This document shows positions 47,132 through 58,540 of a DNA stretch of 64,000 nt, one piece after another (position 1 is the stretch's first letter; each line of letters starts with the position of its first letter). A model generated the notes under the pieces. The model made no database searches. It had not been told where the DNA came from and saw nothing but the letters and a program-made list of their open reading frames with translations. The stretch is from Corydoras sp. C115 (taxonomy: Eukaryota > Chordata > Actinopteri > Siluriformes > Callichthyidae), in assembly GCA_019802505.1 (NCBI GenBank), contig JAFMOC010000011.1, forward strand, positions 3,140,001 through 3,204,000. The letters run 5' to 3'. A program made the translations under genes and the position numbers.

Positions 47132-48714
47132 AAGGCTGGAGTAACATTTTAATTCCATATAGCAAATGCAGAGGTCTGAGACACAATTTTCTCCACAGCT
47201 TTGAGCACATCTACAAGAGTGGCCCATAGTTATAAGCTCCAGTAACAATACTGTGTCTAAACTAAGCAATGTGTAACCATTTCACTTTCCAAACCACATC
47301 AGTATCACTGCAGATAAGAGGATCTTTGCTCTTTTAAAAAATATACACTTTGTTTAAGGACAAATTAAAATAAAAATTGATAATGTGTGTAAATCCAGAC
47401 TGTTACACAATTTTAATTAATTTGCATGAGTTGCAAATACATTGCAATGCATGTATTTCTTCACTTACATTGGTGTGAGGTTTGTGCTGAGAGTTATTTT
47501 CCCTTTATATTTCTTTATTTCTTTTTCTTTTTTCATTAAAAAATGAAATTTGTGCATCAGTTTAGATAGGTGGTTAAGAAGCCTTTGTCATGATCAATCC
47601 ACTACTTTGCATGGTGGCTCTTTGGGGTCCTTTACAACTTGTACATGGGCTGTGGAAACTTTATAAAAAAGTTTATCTTAGCATGAAATGAGTGGGCACG
47701 AATAAATGGGCTGCATGAGGGTTTTGTCAGCTAATGCAGTCTAGGCTACTGGGGGTCTTCGGAGCGGGCAGGTTCTGACCATATGTCATCATTCCAGGCT
47801 TTTGTGTGGGTGTGTCTCTGTGGCAACTGCATCAGCTGTGTCCATTGTTCGGTTTGACTCAGTAGCCTATATATTCATAGCAAGACTATTGCAGGCCCCA
47901 CACAGAAGCAAATTGATACATACAAGTTCCAGCCCCATTTGGCTCACATGACACATTGCAGACAAACAAAAAAGAACATTTTGGCCTTGTGAAAATCTTG
48001 AGGAAAGACCGGTCACTATGGTGAACAGGCGGTCTGCTCTCCATGGCCCATTAAACTCCAATCAGATGTAAATTTCTGCAAGAGCCACAGCCTCTTCACA
48101 CTACTGACACAAATTAAACAGTTTGTCTGCCATTCACATGTCATTTTAATAGCTTTTCATGTCCTAGCCTTTGTTTAAAAGAGCACAATTCCCAATCATT
48201 AATGATTTATTATATTTGACCACTTAAGCAATCTGTTCATTATTGCTTTTGCACTAACTAGATGGTTGAAGCAGATGCACTGCAAGAAACTGGGAAGTGA
48301 TGTAATTTGCTTCTGACATAGTTGAACCCATTTAAAACTATTCTATGAGTAACTAAATGTTCAAGATTTTTGAGATACAAAATCGATTTGGAATCAGCTT
48401 TAAAGTCATTTGATCATAATGATATAACATTTAATACAAGTTATTTCATAATAATTAACTATAATAATTTCAAAGTATAAGCTAAAATATTGTTTTCTTT
48501 CAGAAGTATTTTTCATACTTTTTATATCAGATTTCCCCCTTTTTAATTAATGTTGTAACATTTCTCAAACAAGAGAAATTGTCAAAGTGTAAGTGGGTTT
48601 GTCATTTAGTTGCTCATGCTGCTATTAAACTGGCTTTAATTCTGGCTTTAATTCACTTATCATCAGCGAGTGACTAACAAGTTTTTGACCGTTTGTTGAC
48701 ACTGCATATCAGGA
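47132..48714. other. Intergenic; unique block about 47570-48300
   Basis: The 47570-48300 stretch is repeat-free, compositionally balanced and different from its AT-rich surround. It is a candidate conserved non-coding element. No exon is recognised. Confidence 0.35.
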
Positions 48715-49110
48715 CAAACACTTTATACCAACTGTTAATCACTATGGTGAAAGGGCGATGATTTGGGCTTGTTTTGCAGATACTGTACCTGCACATGCAA
48801 TTACTGAGCCAAACATGATCTCTTCTGTATACCAATGTTTTATAGAATAAAATGCAAGGCCAGATTCTTAACAGCTATAACTTAGACATGCAGTAGGATA
48901 TCACAGTCACATTGTTAAATATTAGACAGGATGGCTAAAAAGGAAAATAATCAAGTCATAGGTCAGACCTTAACACAATTAAAATGCTCTATCAGGACCA
49001 TATGAGAGCTGCAGATAAATAGATGTCCACAAATGTCAATAAACTGAAGGGTCATTCTCTCAGAACAATGAAGGATGTTAATATTAATGTCCTACCTTTA
49101 GCAGTTGGCA
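48715..49110 (+). pseudogene. Tc1-like transposase remnant
   Basis: Nucleotide wording follows a common teleost Tc1-like transposase in order: TATACCAACTGTTAATCACT (before the GGGS motif), ATGATTTGGGCTTGTTTTGC, then TGGCTAAAAAGGAAAATAATC, CAGACCTTAACACAATTAAA (the DLNPIE region) and CATATGAGAGCTGC. Multiple stops and frameshifts rule out coding. Based on recall of the family, not a search. Confidence 0.65.
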
Positions 49111-49849
49111 GTACATTGGTTTGTATATCGGAGTCTGAAGCCACCTAAACCATCTAGAGTCCAAATTTTGTCTATTTAAAGCAAAGATGACTTTCATAAC
49201 TTTCTTAAGGACATGCTTATTAAAGTAATGATACAAATTATGCTTGGTACAATATTTGTTAAAAAAAAATCCCCATTATGTAAACATTACATACTTACTA
49301 CATTTGCATTTAATCACAGATAAAAATTTAAGTTGAAGGTGTTTTCAATCAGATACATGTGGAATAGGAATAGTGAACCACATATTGCCTTAGATTAACC
49401 CTGAGAAGTTAAGGACAACTACAAAGAAAATAAAGAGTGGAAAGGCTGTTTGCCCACATGAGATACCAGAGGAGGTTTAAATTGTTGTCTATTTAGCTAG
49501 ATTTTTGAACAATATCTTAGATTGTGAGAATATGCATACATTGATGAATGTATGAATGAAATTTTTTAATTTTATTTAAATATAATGGTGATGTGCAGAG
49601 CTGTAATAACAAAAAAAGAATATACCTGATCAGACCCAACATGGAGATTTGAGAAAAAGTGGTAAAAGTTAGGTTGAGAAAAAAGAAATTGGATTGTAGG
49701 AGAAAATCTAGAGTGTCAGATAAGTATATGGGAATGGTGCAGGATATAAAAGACAGTGTATCAGCGGCAAGGGTTACAGTAGGAATGAGAAACAGTTTAA
49801 AGTGACCTAGGTAATACAGTTAGGTAACTAAAAGATTGTGTTTTCACTT
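49111..49849. other. Intergenic between Tc1-like parts
   Basis: No feature recognised. Because Tc1-like 3' sequence reappears at 50255, this and the following retroelement tail may be an insertion into the transposon. Confidence 0.35.
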
Positions 49850-50100
49850 TTACTGTCTAATCTTTATCTTTTAAAAACTTTATAATTTTCTACTACTAGG
49901 TACTACTAGTGGTACTAACTTGCTACAGACACTACCTATTATGTTATTTGTTTATATTTTGTAAAATTTGTACTTAATCTTACTTACAACCTTCAGCTTA
50001 ATACTGTTTTTTATTTTAGTACTTTTAGTATTTTTTTTCTGTATACAGCTTCTGTGAATACTGCAATTTCCTCGGAGGATTAATAAAGTATTCTTATTCT
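49850..50100 (+). mobile_element. Probable LINE-like 3' tail
   Basis: T-rich region ending CTGCAATTTCCTCGGAGGAT and TAATAAAGTATTCTTATTCT, the same kind of 3' end as at 25650-25852. Only the 3' portion can be recognised. Confidence 0.55.
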
Positions 50101-50254
50101 GAGTGATCCTGATTTAATCACTTTTTTTAATCTCCCAAAAATTGACTATCATGCAAATTAGGCAAATTTAGCAACATCTAGTGACTTTTAGGAAAGTCAA
50201 TAGCTACTTTTCTTACTGAAGAATTAGCAACAGTGTCTGTTATGTATTAGGAAT

Positions 50255-50385
50255 GTGAAACATTACCAGAAGCAGTTACAGTAACTGTAGCACATGAAGG
50301 TTATACCTTATACTAAGGTTCACATTTACAGATATGTAATACTGAATCAAAATCTTTAAATAATACTTTGCTAAAATATAACAGG
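50255..50385 (+). pseudogene. Tc1-like element 3' end
   Basis: AGCAGTTACAGTAACTGTAGC, AAGGTTCACATTTACAGATATG and AATACTGAATC resemble the C-terminal codons and 3' flank of the Tc1-like family seen at 48715. It may be the other half of that copy. Confidence 0.5.
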
Positions 50386-51682
50386 TTTTAAATAGTTCGC
50401 AAAATTGCACGTTCCACCTTCTTTATTAAAACTTCATCATTTTCAATGGCCTAAGCTAAGGTCATAGGTTACAATGAGAACCATCTTAAGAATGTGTGAA
50501 AAGTGATTGATAATGTAGAGGAATGTGAGTAACTCAGTCATTTAATTGTGTCTGTGTGTTATTCATGTGAAAAACAGGCAGAGGACAAAACAGCTAGATA
50601 GTAGGCTGTCTGCAGTCCTTAAACTTCTCAGCCTTGTTAGTGTTGGTGGCAGCAGGAGAATCATTACAGCCGTATCCTGTCCCTCTCTGTCTGGCTGATA
50701 GTCTGATACTGACAGTCTCCACTCCATGTTAAAAAACGCTAAAGCAATGCTCCTGCTCTCAACACTCATTGCAAAATAATAATTGCCCATCTGGTTGTTC
50801 ATTAAGGGTAACAAGGGTGTTCTTTTGGGAGTAATAGAAAGGGGATAGAGGGAAGGTTAAGAAAATGAATAAGATTCACCAGGGTCTATAGGCACCAATT
50901 ATTCAGAGATTATCCTTTCACATTCACTGATCTCGGAATGAATAAAGTTTGGCCTCTATTACTGACAGCTGGGTGCATTCCTATAGACGCTGTAGGTGGA
51001 AAAGTCCCCAGGGTTATGGTGTCAGTCTGACTCTGACCTCCAGGGTTAGTGAGGCGACATGATGTAGTGACAGCAGTGGGACATCATCTCTTATTAGTCT
51101 TTATAAGCCTGCCAAATAAATCTAAAGGACAGTTACAATAATTAAGCTTTTATTAATTTAAATGCTTTAAGCAAAACAGCACATACCAAAAGTGTGTGAA
51201 GGCTGATGCCTTTGAGGTTAGATTAAGATATAAAATGATTTTCAATTAATTGTGAAAGTGTGAAGCTCCTGCAGGATGTGTCTCTAATATATGCCATGTT
51301 AATTTAAGCTTAAATTAAAGGAAGCTTCTGTCATGTGTGCTGTCGGGAAAACATTGTAGAGTGCCGTAGGGCTGAATGGATCCGGGAGAAAAAACAGTTT
51401 ATTGAGTCGAAAGACACAAAAACAACACATCATAGGAGACCAGACAACGCGTGACTAAATCATCAATGCTGATCTGCTGACTAATACAAAAGAGGGAGAA
51501 TAAATAACAGAAGGCAGACCACATGATCAAGAAGAGAACCAATAACACTGGACTAATTAACTGAAACAAGGAAGCTAAATATGACTTAATCAGTTAATTA
51601 ACTGAAACAAAACTGAAACACAAAAAGTAAGAAATGAACCACATTCCTTACAGCTTCATGCTCACAATTAAGTGTAACTTTT
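50386..51682. other. Intergenic; unique block about 50560-51320
   Basis: About 50560-51320 is unique and GC-normal; no exon recognised, candidate regulatory sequence. 51360-51640 has an A-rich composition (ACTGAAACAAGGAAGCTAAA) reminiscent of fish retroelement 3' flanks, but I cannot assign it. Confidence 0.35.
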
Positions 51683-51742
51683 AAGCTTAGCACATTCATC
51701 TCTAATTGCTGGAGATCCAGGTTTGAATCTCAGTCTGGGTGA
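51683..51742 (+). mobile_element. SINE head fragment, + strand (copy 13)
   Basis: Decayed head with TTAGCACATTCATC, B box GGTTTGAATCTC and CAGTCTGGGTG. It stops after about 60 bp and is followed 6 bases later by an inverted head. Confidence 0.7.
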
Positions 51743-51748
51743 CGTATG

Positions 51749-51833
51749 AAAACTCCACCCAGATTGGGATTTGAACCGGGAATCCCTAGCGCTGAGAGGT
51801 GAACGTGCTAACCATTAAGCCACTGTGCCGCCC
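51749..51833 (-). mobile_element. SINE head fragment, minus strand (copy 14)
   Basis: Better preserved head in reverse: ACTCCACCCAGATTGGGATT, B box complement, and CCATTAAGCCACTGTGCCGCCC at the right. With copy 13 it forms an inverted pair. Confidence 0.85.
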
Positions 51834-51869
51834 TTGAACTGATATTATTACGTTAATTATAGAAATCTT

Positions 51870-52072
51870 CATTCATTCATTTTCTTTCGCTTAATCGTCT
51901 ATTAGGGCCGTGTGCAGGGGTGGCTTCCCTATGCCGATTCAGGGGAGATCGTTTCAGGCACTGGGCCGATACACCCAGGACAGGGCACCAATATATCACT
52001 GGGCACACAGACACTCCCAGAAAACACACATTACATTACGCAATTTACAGCATTCAATTTACCTTGAACCAT
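51870..52072 (-). mobile_element. SINE tail/body fragment, minus strand (copy 15)
   Basis: ATTCATTCATT tail, then GGGGAGATCGTTTCAGGC and ACACCCAGGACAGGGCACC. The head is missing; the head fragment just to the left (51749-51833) is not in the collinear position. Confidence 0.8.
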
Positions 52073-52361
52073 TGAAATGGAAAAAACAGTACGCTATTAC
52101 TGCTTGAGGTATGTGTGAATATGAGCTGTAGTTTCTCTGCCCTGTCTGATCTGATTATTTTTATAAATAAAAAAAAATATTTTTAGTTTCATGGCCAAGT
52201 ATCTTAAAGCGCGATCTTAAGAGAGCTGTCAACCACACACCTTGCAGATTGATTAAGACCGTGTCAGCATGTCTTTGCTATCGTGATAATGGTGCTAACC
52301 ATGCTATTTCAATGGCCCAGTATGCAATAGCACAATTTTGTGTTGATGTGAAATAATCGAT
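52073..52361. other. Intergenic, nothing recognised
   Basis: Unique spacer. Confidence 0.4.
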
Positions 52362-52732
52362 TGACTAAATAATTAATTCATTATCTCCCGCTTTATCCTC
52401 TATTAGGGTCGCGGGGGGGGTTCCCCATGCCCATCCAGGGGAGAACGTTTCGGGCGCTGGGCAGATAGACCCAGGACAGGGCGCCAATTCATCGCTGGGC
52501 ACACACTCACTCACACAGAGACACTCTATATGGGGCAATTTTTGAGAATTCAATTGACTTTATCCATGTTTTTGGACTGTGGGAGGAAACCGGGGAACCC
52601 GGAGGAAACCCACGCAGACACAGGGAGAACATAGAAACTCCACCCAGATGGGGATTCGAACCTGGAATCCCTAGCGCTGAGAGGCGAACGTGCTAACCAC
52701 TAAACCACTGTGCCGCTGACTAATTAATTGAT
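52362..52732 (-). mobile_element. tRNA-headed SINE, full length (copy 16)
   Basis: Body 52378-52716 with a short ATTCATT tail at left and GTGCCGC head end at right. TGACTAAATAATTAATT at left and TGACTAATTAATT at right form an imperfect target duplication. Confidence 0.9.
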
Positions 52733-52850
52733 ATACTTTATTAATCCCCCAATGGGGAAATAAAAAAAAATAGAAAGATCAGATGTACTCCATTGGGAAA
52801 GAAAAAGACAGGTGATAAAAAAAGCCCCAAACTATGATCCTAAAGCAGCA
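52733..52850. other. Short spacer with retroelement-like tail (minus)
   Basis: ATACTTTATTAATCCCCCAA at 52735-52755 resembles the reverse of the common teleost retroelement 3' end (GGGATTAATAAAG). It is too short for a firm call. Confidence 0.35.
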
Positions 52851-53222
52851 CAGTTTGGGAACATTCATTCACTCATTATCTTCCTCTTTATCCTATATTA
52901 GGGTCGCGGTGGGGTTCCCCATGCCCATCCAGCAGAGAACGTTTCGGGCGCTGGGCAGATACACCCAGGACAGGGCGCCAATCTATCACTGGGCACACAC
53001 TCACTCACACACACACTCTATATGGGGCAATTTGGATAACTCAATTGACTTGATCCATGTTTTTGGACTGTGGGAGGAAACCGGAGAACCCGGAGGAAAC
53101 CCACACAGACTCGGGGAGAACATGGAAACTCCACCCAAATGGGGATTCGAACCAGGAATCCTTAGTGCTGCGAGGCGAACGTGCTAACCACTAAGCCACC
53201 ATGCTGCCCAGTTTGGGAACAT
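52851..53222 (-). mobile_element. tRNA-headed SINE, full length, perfect TSD (copy 17)
   Basis: Body 52865-53208. A perfect 14-bp duplication, CAGTTTGGGAACAT, lies at 52851-52864 and 53209-53222. It is a young copy next to copy 16 in the same orientation. Confidence 0.93.
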
Positions 53223-53677
53223 GAAAAAATAAAACACCTTAAGCACAGCACATATTTAGCAACATAGACGGACATGGTCACAGTTTTTGGACTGGCTGCC
53301 ACTTAATGTGGCGCTCAGGTCCATCTTGTCAGACTGCTATCTTGCCCTTTTCAAGACCACTAAGCCCAGATATATTACAATAGATTTATTCGCAAGCATC
53401 ATTGATTGACAGACTGTTGAGCAAATAGCACTGAGCATCGCACCCTTAACAACCACCTGACATGTTACCAACTATCTATGCTAAAAGCGTTTAACATCTA
53501 CCAACCATTTAAAAAGCCTTTGCATCCATTTCAAAACCTTCACACCCACCTGGAAAACTACTTGGAACACATTAGCAACTATCTGTTAACAATTTAGCAA
53601 CCATCTTGAACATCTTTGAAATAACTAAATACAGAAAACAACTTAGCAACCATCTGCTAACATCCTTACAAAAAGAG
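53223..53677. other. Intergenic, nothing recognised
   Basis: A/C-rich unique sequence with repeated AGCAACCATC/TAGCAACTATCT words at 53450-53660, suggesting a degraded tandem repeat. Confidence 0.4.
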
Positions 53678-53938
53678 TTTTCATGTTCTCCCAGTGTTCG
53701 CATGAACTTCTGGGTTCTCCAGTTTGCTCCCACAGTCTAAATACATGGATTCATTGTTTATTAAATTCTCTGAATTGCTCCATATAGTGTGTGTGTGTGA
53801 GTGAATGTGCCCAGTGATATGTTGGCGTTCTGTCCTGGGGTGAATCTGCCCAGCACCTAAAACGTTCTCATCTGGATGGACATGGGGAACCCCCCTGCAA
53901 CCCTAATACAGGATTAAGTGGAAGATAAGTGAATGAAT
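53678..53938 (+). mobile_element. tRNA-headed SINE, 5'-truncated (copy 18)
   Basis: Starts at TTTTCATGTTCTCCCAG without the tRNA-like head and continues to the GTGAATGAAT tail. Confidence 0.85.
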
Positions 53939-54769
53939 CTCATACTACATATTTGTGAATGGCAAAAGATTTATAATCTAAATGGATCAGGTGTTCAGTG
54001 TTTTTGGTCAATGTCATTACAATCAGATGCGAATGACATTTTTATATATATATAAAAAACAGGGATTTATTAAAGTTTAATCTTCACTCTACACGTTCGT
54101 TGAAGTGTAACATGTTACTATAAAATCTTCAGAAAAACTCAGAGGAACTGATGGAGATTAGGCTAGAAAATTACTTCAAAACAAACTTCTCTAAAGCATG
54201 TGGATTCCACAATCCACAGTCAGATCATTATTACCCTCCCTATGTGTGGTTAACCAACCAAAATCATACCAAAAACGGCATGTAATTGTCTTGTCGAAAC
54301 TGATGAGAAATAGAGTCACAAGTAGGTATAGAACTATCCTTTGCTGAGGATTAGCGCTGCCACATATAAATTACATGTTAAAAGAGAATAATAAAATACT
54401 GAGTAGAAACGAGTCACAGAAACGATGGCATCTGGCAATCTTGTAGATGCAAAACGCAGTGCAAATTCAAATTAAAGTAATAAAGTATATTATAGTAAGG
54501 TGGCCATTTTAATAAAGGCTTTTTCTGCATAGAAGGATAAAAAGAAACACAACTACAGTATATATATCACTGTAGCAAACAAAAACCAAGAACCCAGTAC
54601 CAAACAGTAACATGAAATGACATGGAGCCTTGTGCAAGGAAGACTTGAAATAGGGGAGGTAATTAAAGGAACTAATTAGAGGGGCAGGTGTTAGTAATTA
54701 AGAGAAGCTGGAGAAAGTGTGGGAGGAGCAGGAGTGACAGTAATTTTTTAATGATGCCTAAAACATTCA
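53939..54769. other. Intergenic, nothing firmly recognised
   Basis: A-rich unique sequence. 54590-54740 (GGAGGTAATTAAAGGAAC, AGGAGCAGGAGTGACAG) resembles retroelement flanks seen in fish, but is not assigned. Confidence 0.35.
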
Positions 54770-55010
54770 CCAGAAGGAGAACATTAAACAATGGTGTGCA
54801 AAGCAAGGTTACAAAGAAAAGGCTACAGCTCTAAAAAAAAAACATCAGCATCACATGTAATTTGCTAAAGAAATAAATAATTTGTTTTATGGGGAAAAGA
54901 CCAGCGTACGTTTCAGCATCAACATATCATCTTCTCTGTAAAACTTGGTGGTGGTAGTATAATGGTTTGAGCCAGTTTAGCTATAGATTGGTCAGAACAG
55001 CTTGTGTTAA
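54770..55010 (+). pseudogene. Tc1-like transposase remnant with internal deletion
   Basis: The wording follows the same Tc1-like family: AACAATGGTGTGCAAAGCAA and GGTTACAAAGAAAAGGC, then CATCAGCATCACATGTAAT, then GTAAAACTTGGTGGTGGTAG and TATAATGGTTTGAGCC. The last part reads VKLGGGSIMV followed by a stop where the family has Trp. The part between the helix-turn-helix region and the GGGS motif is shortened. Not functional. Confidence 0.7.
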
Positions 55011-55420
55011 AAAAAATACCATTTTAAGTCAGTTCAAAGTTCTCTAGCATTGAAACTGGCGCATGGTCTGCCTTCTAAATGGACGAGTTGTTTAAACCAA
55101 CAAGTGCAGGTTTTTTTTTTGGTCTGTAAACAAAGCCACTGCTGGGGTTAAAACCTTTCTTCTGCAGTACTCACTTGTTTTGAAACTTTCCTATCTTAGT
55201 TCAAGATCTATAGATTTTACTTTGATGGAAGCATTTAACTGATTTTAAACTGATTTTAAACATTGACACTAAACCTAGATGTCATCAATGCAATTTCTTT
55301 AATTTTTTAATGGTCGCTTCAAATAGCATATAATCAAAAATATCGTAAAAGACTATTTGTCATATTAAAGGTACCTGTTTAACCAAAAACTAAATCTGTT
55401 AGAACAGTTTGCCAGTTTGA
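55011..55420. other. Intergenic, nothing recognised
   Basis: Unique AT-rich sequence. Confidence 0.4.
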
Positions 55421-55755
55421 AATATTAATTTTCATTCATTCATTCATTCATTCAATGAATGGGGGGGGGGGGGTCACCAAGCCCATCCAGTGGAGAACTT
55501 TTGGTGAACTTGGGTCTCAGGACTCAAACTATTGCTGGTCACACATTCACTCACACACTCTATATGGGGCGATTAGGGCATTTACCTTGAATCCATGTTT
55601 GTGGACTGTGGGAGAAAACCAGAGAACCTGAAGAAAACCCTCACGGACACAGGGAGAACATGGAAACTCCACCAAGATTGGAATTTGAACCTGGATCCCC
55701 AGTGCTGGGAGGCAAACATGCTGACCACTAAGCCATTGTGCTGCCCAATATTAAT
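55421..55755 (-). mobile_element. tRNA-headed SINE with poly-G expansion and TSD (copy 19)
   Basis: Body 55430-55746, minus strand. The tail has five CATT units then CAATGAAT and about 13 consecutive G, where the consensus has a shorter GGGGGG stretch. AATATTAAT at 55421-55429 and 55747-55755 is the target duplication. Confidence 0.88.
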
Positions 55756-55852
55756 ATTATAAATTTAAATTACTTTACTGGAATATGTTTTGTTGCATGT
55801 GCTAAAGTTAAGCCCTATAACTTTACATTTAGTATATAATATTTACATTTAG

Positions 55853-56497
55853 GTTAAAATCAGGCGCGTCGTTAGACCTGGGCTTTCGGTATGTTTTGTC
55901 AGTAGCCCAGGATCAAATGAGAGCAGCTTTCTCTGTTCACCTCTCCTCAAGGAACGGGACCGAACAGAGTCACCGTCAGCTGTATGTGCTTCCAAGCTCT
56001 GTGTGTGGGTTTGAGGGAGACAGATTTTTTTTCGCCAGTAGCGGGAGTAAAGTTACCGTAATACCTGCATGTTGGTTGTAAAGAGCAGCTTCTCAGATAT
56101 CAGAAACCGTCAGAATATTTCTGAAGGCGCAAACTGTCGCAAAGTTACGGTATTTCAAAGCAAACCCCTGTTAAAACTGTTTCATCTGCGATTGACTCGT
56201 AAAACGGATTCATGCTTTTCTGCCGAAGCTCAGGTTCATTAATTCAAAAATTTTCAGCCAAAACCATAATTTATTAGAACTGAATGTGCTATCCACTGCT
56301 GACAGACATATTTCATATGTAATTTTATTTTATCCAATATAACTCAATGAATGATCAAACAAAATGAATGTAACAACAATTTAAAAAATGGATAAATACA
56401 CTGAATGGGCAATTTTTAAACAGGAAAGATGGGGAATAAGGGATCTGGGCCGAAGCCCCTGATGTTTCTAAACCTTGAAAATGCCCCTGGTTAAAAT
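55853..56497. mobile_element. Non-autonomous hAT-like element with perfect 8-bp TSD
   Basis: Element 55861-56489 (629 bp). The left end reads CAGGCGCGTCGTTAGACC; the right end, in reverse complement, reads CAGGGGCATTTTCAAGG. GTTAAAAT is duplicated exactly at 55853-55860 and 56490-56497. An 8-bp duplication and CAGGGGC-type short termini are the known hallmarks of hAT transposons, and the subterminal CGAAGCCC/GGGCTTTCGG words are shared. The interior encodes no transposase, so it depends on an autonomous relative. Confidence 0.88.
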
Positions 56498-56821
56498 ATA
56501 TTCTACCAGGTCGTATTGGTCAGGTCTAGACTGAGTAATGTTATATGACAATGAATTTTATTTTGCTGAGTACCTGATTGTACTGAATGCTTGTCCAACA
56601 TGATGTAAAAAAAAAAAGGGTTTTAATGCAGACAAAACCGGGAAAACAAACACACAGCCACTACGCACTCTTGCACGCACTCACAAGCCAGCAGGACTGA
56701 CTTGATACACTTGACAGGAATTAACAGGTATGGAGGGTTTATATAAACAGGAGGAAGACATGTGACATGTAAAGTACCTGATGATAATGAACAGACAAAA
56801 GCAACTCAAAAAGGATTAAAT
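56498..56821. other. Intergenic, nothing firmly recognised
   Basis: Unique sequence; 56600-56800 is A-rich and reminiscent of fish retroelement flanks, not assigned. Confidence 0.35.
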
Positions 56822-57181
56822 AACTTATAAGCAAGGTTAGCACGTTTGCCTCTCAGCACTAGGGATTCCCGGTTCGAATCCCTATCTGGGTGGAGTTTCC
56901 ATGTTCTCCCCGTGTCTGCATGGGTTTCCCTTGGGTTCCCCGGTTTCCTCCCACAGTCCAAAAACATGGATCAAGTCAATTTAATTCTCCAAATTGCCCC
57001 ATGTAGAGTGTGTGTGTGTGTGAGTGAGTGTGTGCCCAGCAATAGGTTGGCGTCCTGTCCTGGGTGTGTCTGCCCAGCGCCCGAAACATTCTCCCCTGGA
57101 TGGGCATGGGGAACCCCACCACGACCCTAATAGAGGATAAAGCGGAAGATAATGAATGAATGAATGAACTTATAAGCAAGG
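56822..57181 (+). mobile_element. tRNA-headed SINE, 5'-truncated, perfect 15-bp TSD (copy 20)
   Basis: Body 56837-57166, starting inside the A-box region at TTAGCACG. AACTTATAAGCAAGG is duplicated exactly at 56822-56836 and 57167-57181. A truncated head with an intact duplication is direct evidence for target-primed reverse transcription that stopped early. Confidence 0.95.
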
Positions 57182-58439
57182 ACTAGACACCTAAAGTAAA
57201 GTTAAAGTACCCTATCTGATAAAATATCTAATCAAACCCTATACATAGCTGACTTTGTGGAGGTGAGAGTGCAGGGCATATTACTACTGTTTTTCACACA
57301 GACCCCTCTCATTTAAACAGACATTAATTATCAGAAACCTTTATTGCTATTAAGACTGAATGTATCACCTATGTATCTCCAAAGACCAATTTGTGAACGA
57401 TTAGCAGAAACATTCAACCATATAGTCTCCTAATCTTTGTCAGCTCTTATCATAGAGTTGATCAGTTTGTGATCATGGTAATGAGTCGCAGGACACTAAT
57501 GAGCTGCTAGAAGTGATGTGTGCTGGGCATCCCTCCAGGTACTCAGTAGACAGAACATGTTCCTATGCTTTGCCACTCTCTGTGCCAGTGTCCCCCTGCA
57601 GGCTCTGCCACCCATAAGGAATGTAGCTTTCAAGTTCTAGACAAGTGTTGCTGAACCCTCTCATATTTATCATGGGAAAAGGCTGCAGCATTCTCATGCC
57701 ACCACACAATAGCTAAACAAGCGAGTATGTCTAATTCAATTAAGTGCACGAGACTGTGCCAAGTCTCTGTGGGACCCGCATGACAGTGGTAATGAGCTTG
57801 TGCTTTGAGTGATCTGAGAAGTGAAGGGAACATGGTGTGGGGGAGATGGTGTGTGTGGGAGGGGTGTATCACCCTTCTTAATTCGATGCTCCTTAATGCT
57901 GCCTGTTCTCACAGACCGCCTTTGATATGCTGAAATAGCCAGGAAAGCTTCATTTAAGCCATTTTAAAATTGAATATTTCACATTCCTCTGCAACTGCAC
58001 CAATGGGACTCGAGAGAAGACACAGATGAGTATTGTGCAGTCAGACCATGGGTGTTCCACTGATCTTCCCTCTCCTTTCTGTTTCTCACTCTCTCTCCAG
58101 TGACACACAAATACAGCTGGCCCCTCTGTACTTTGTGCCAGGGGCCACACACTGCATCTGAGCGGATGTGAAATACAGTAGCATGTAATCCATAGATGGA
58201 GTCTTTGATGAACCATGAATAGAGGCTACAGATTGTTGTAGTCCATACTGTGTCTGCTTCCTTTCATTTCACAGGGTATTTGACATGGTTCTTCGAGTTA
58301 AATTTAAACATGCATATCTGTGACCATGCTGGGGTGTGGGGTGTGGAGGGGTGTTGGGGGGGGTTCATCATTGTGTAATCAGCTTAGACTACTGACATAT
58401 GGAATTCAAATGTGAATTCAATCGATTTGCATGCCTTTT
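57182..58439. other. Intergenic; unique blocks about 57430-58260
   Basis: Repeat-free, GC-normal sequence over most of this interval. Open frames on the minus strand (to 88 codons) have no family resemblance. Candidate conserved non-coding region. Confidence 0.4.
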
Positions 58440-58540
58440 TATCTGGCAAGAGGTGTAACAAACATTATTGTGTGGTTAAGTGTGAATTAAGTGACACTTA
58501 ATTGGCCAAATTGTGGTCAACGGAATTTATGACAGCATTA
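58440..58540. promoter_or_regulatory. Cluster of NK-homeodomain and RUNX-like motifs
   Basis: TTAAGTG at 58476-58482 and 58487-58493, its inverse CACTTAA at 58495-58501 running into TTAATTGG, and RUNX-type TGTGGTT/TGTGGTC at 58471-58477 and 58512-58518 all lie within 50 bp. The density suggests an enhancer core; binding is inferred. Confidence 0.4.

Noticed and set aside
52834..53187. 117-codon frame also found in similar form at 3439, 29050 and elsewhere
   Set aside because: It is the translation of the repeated SINE body, not a protein family.
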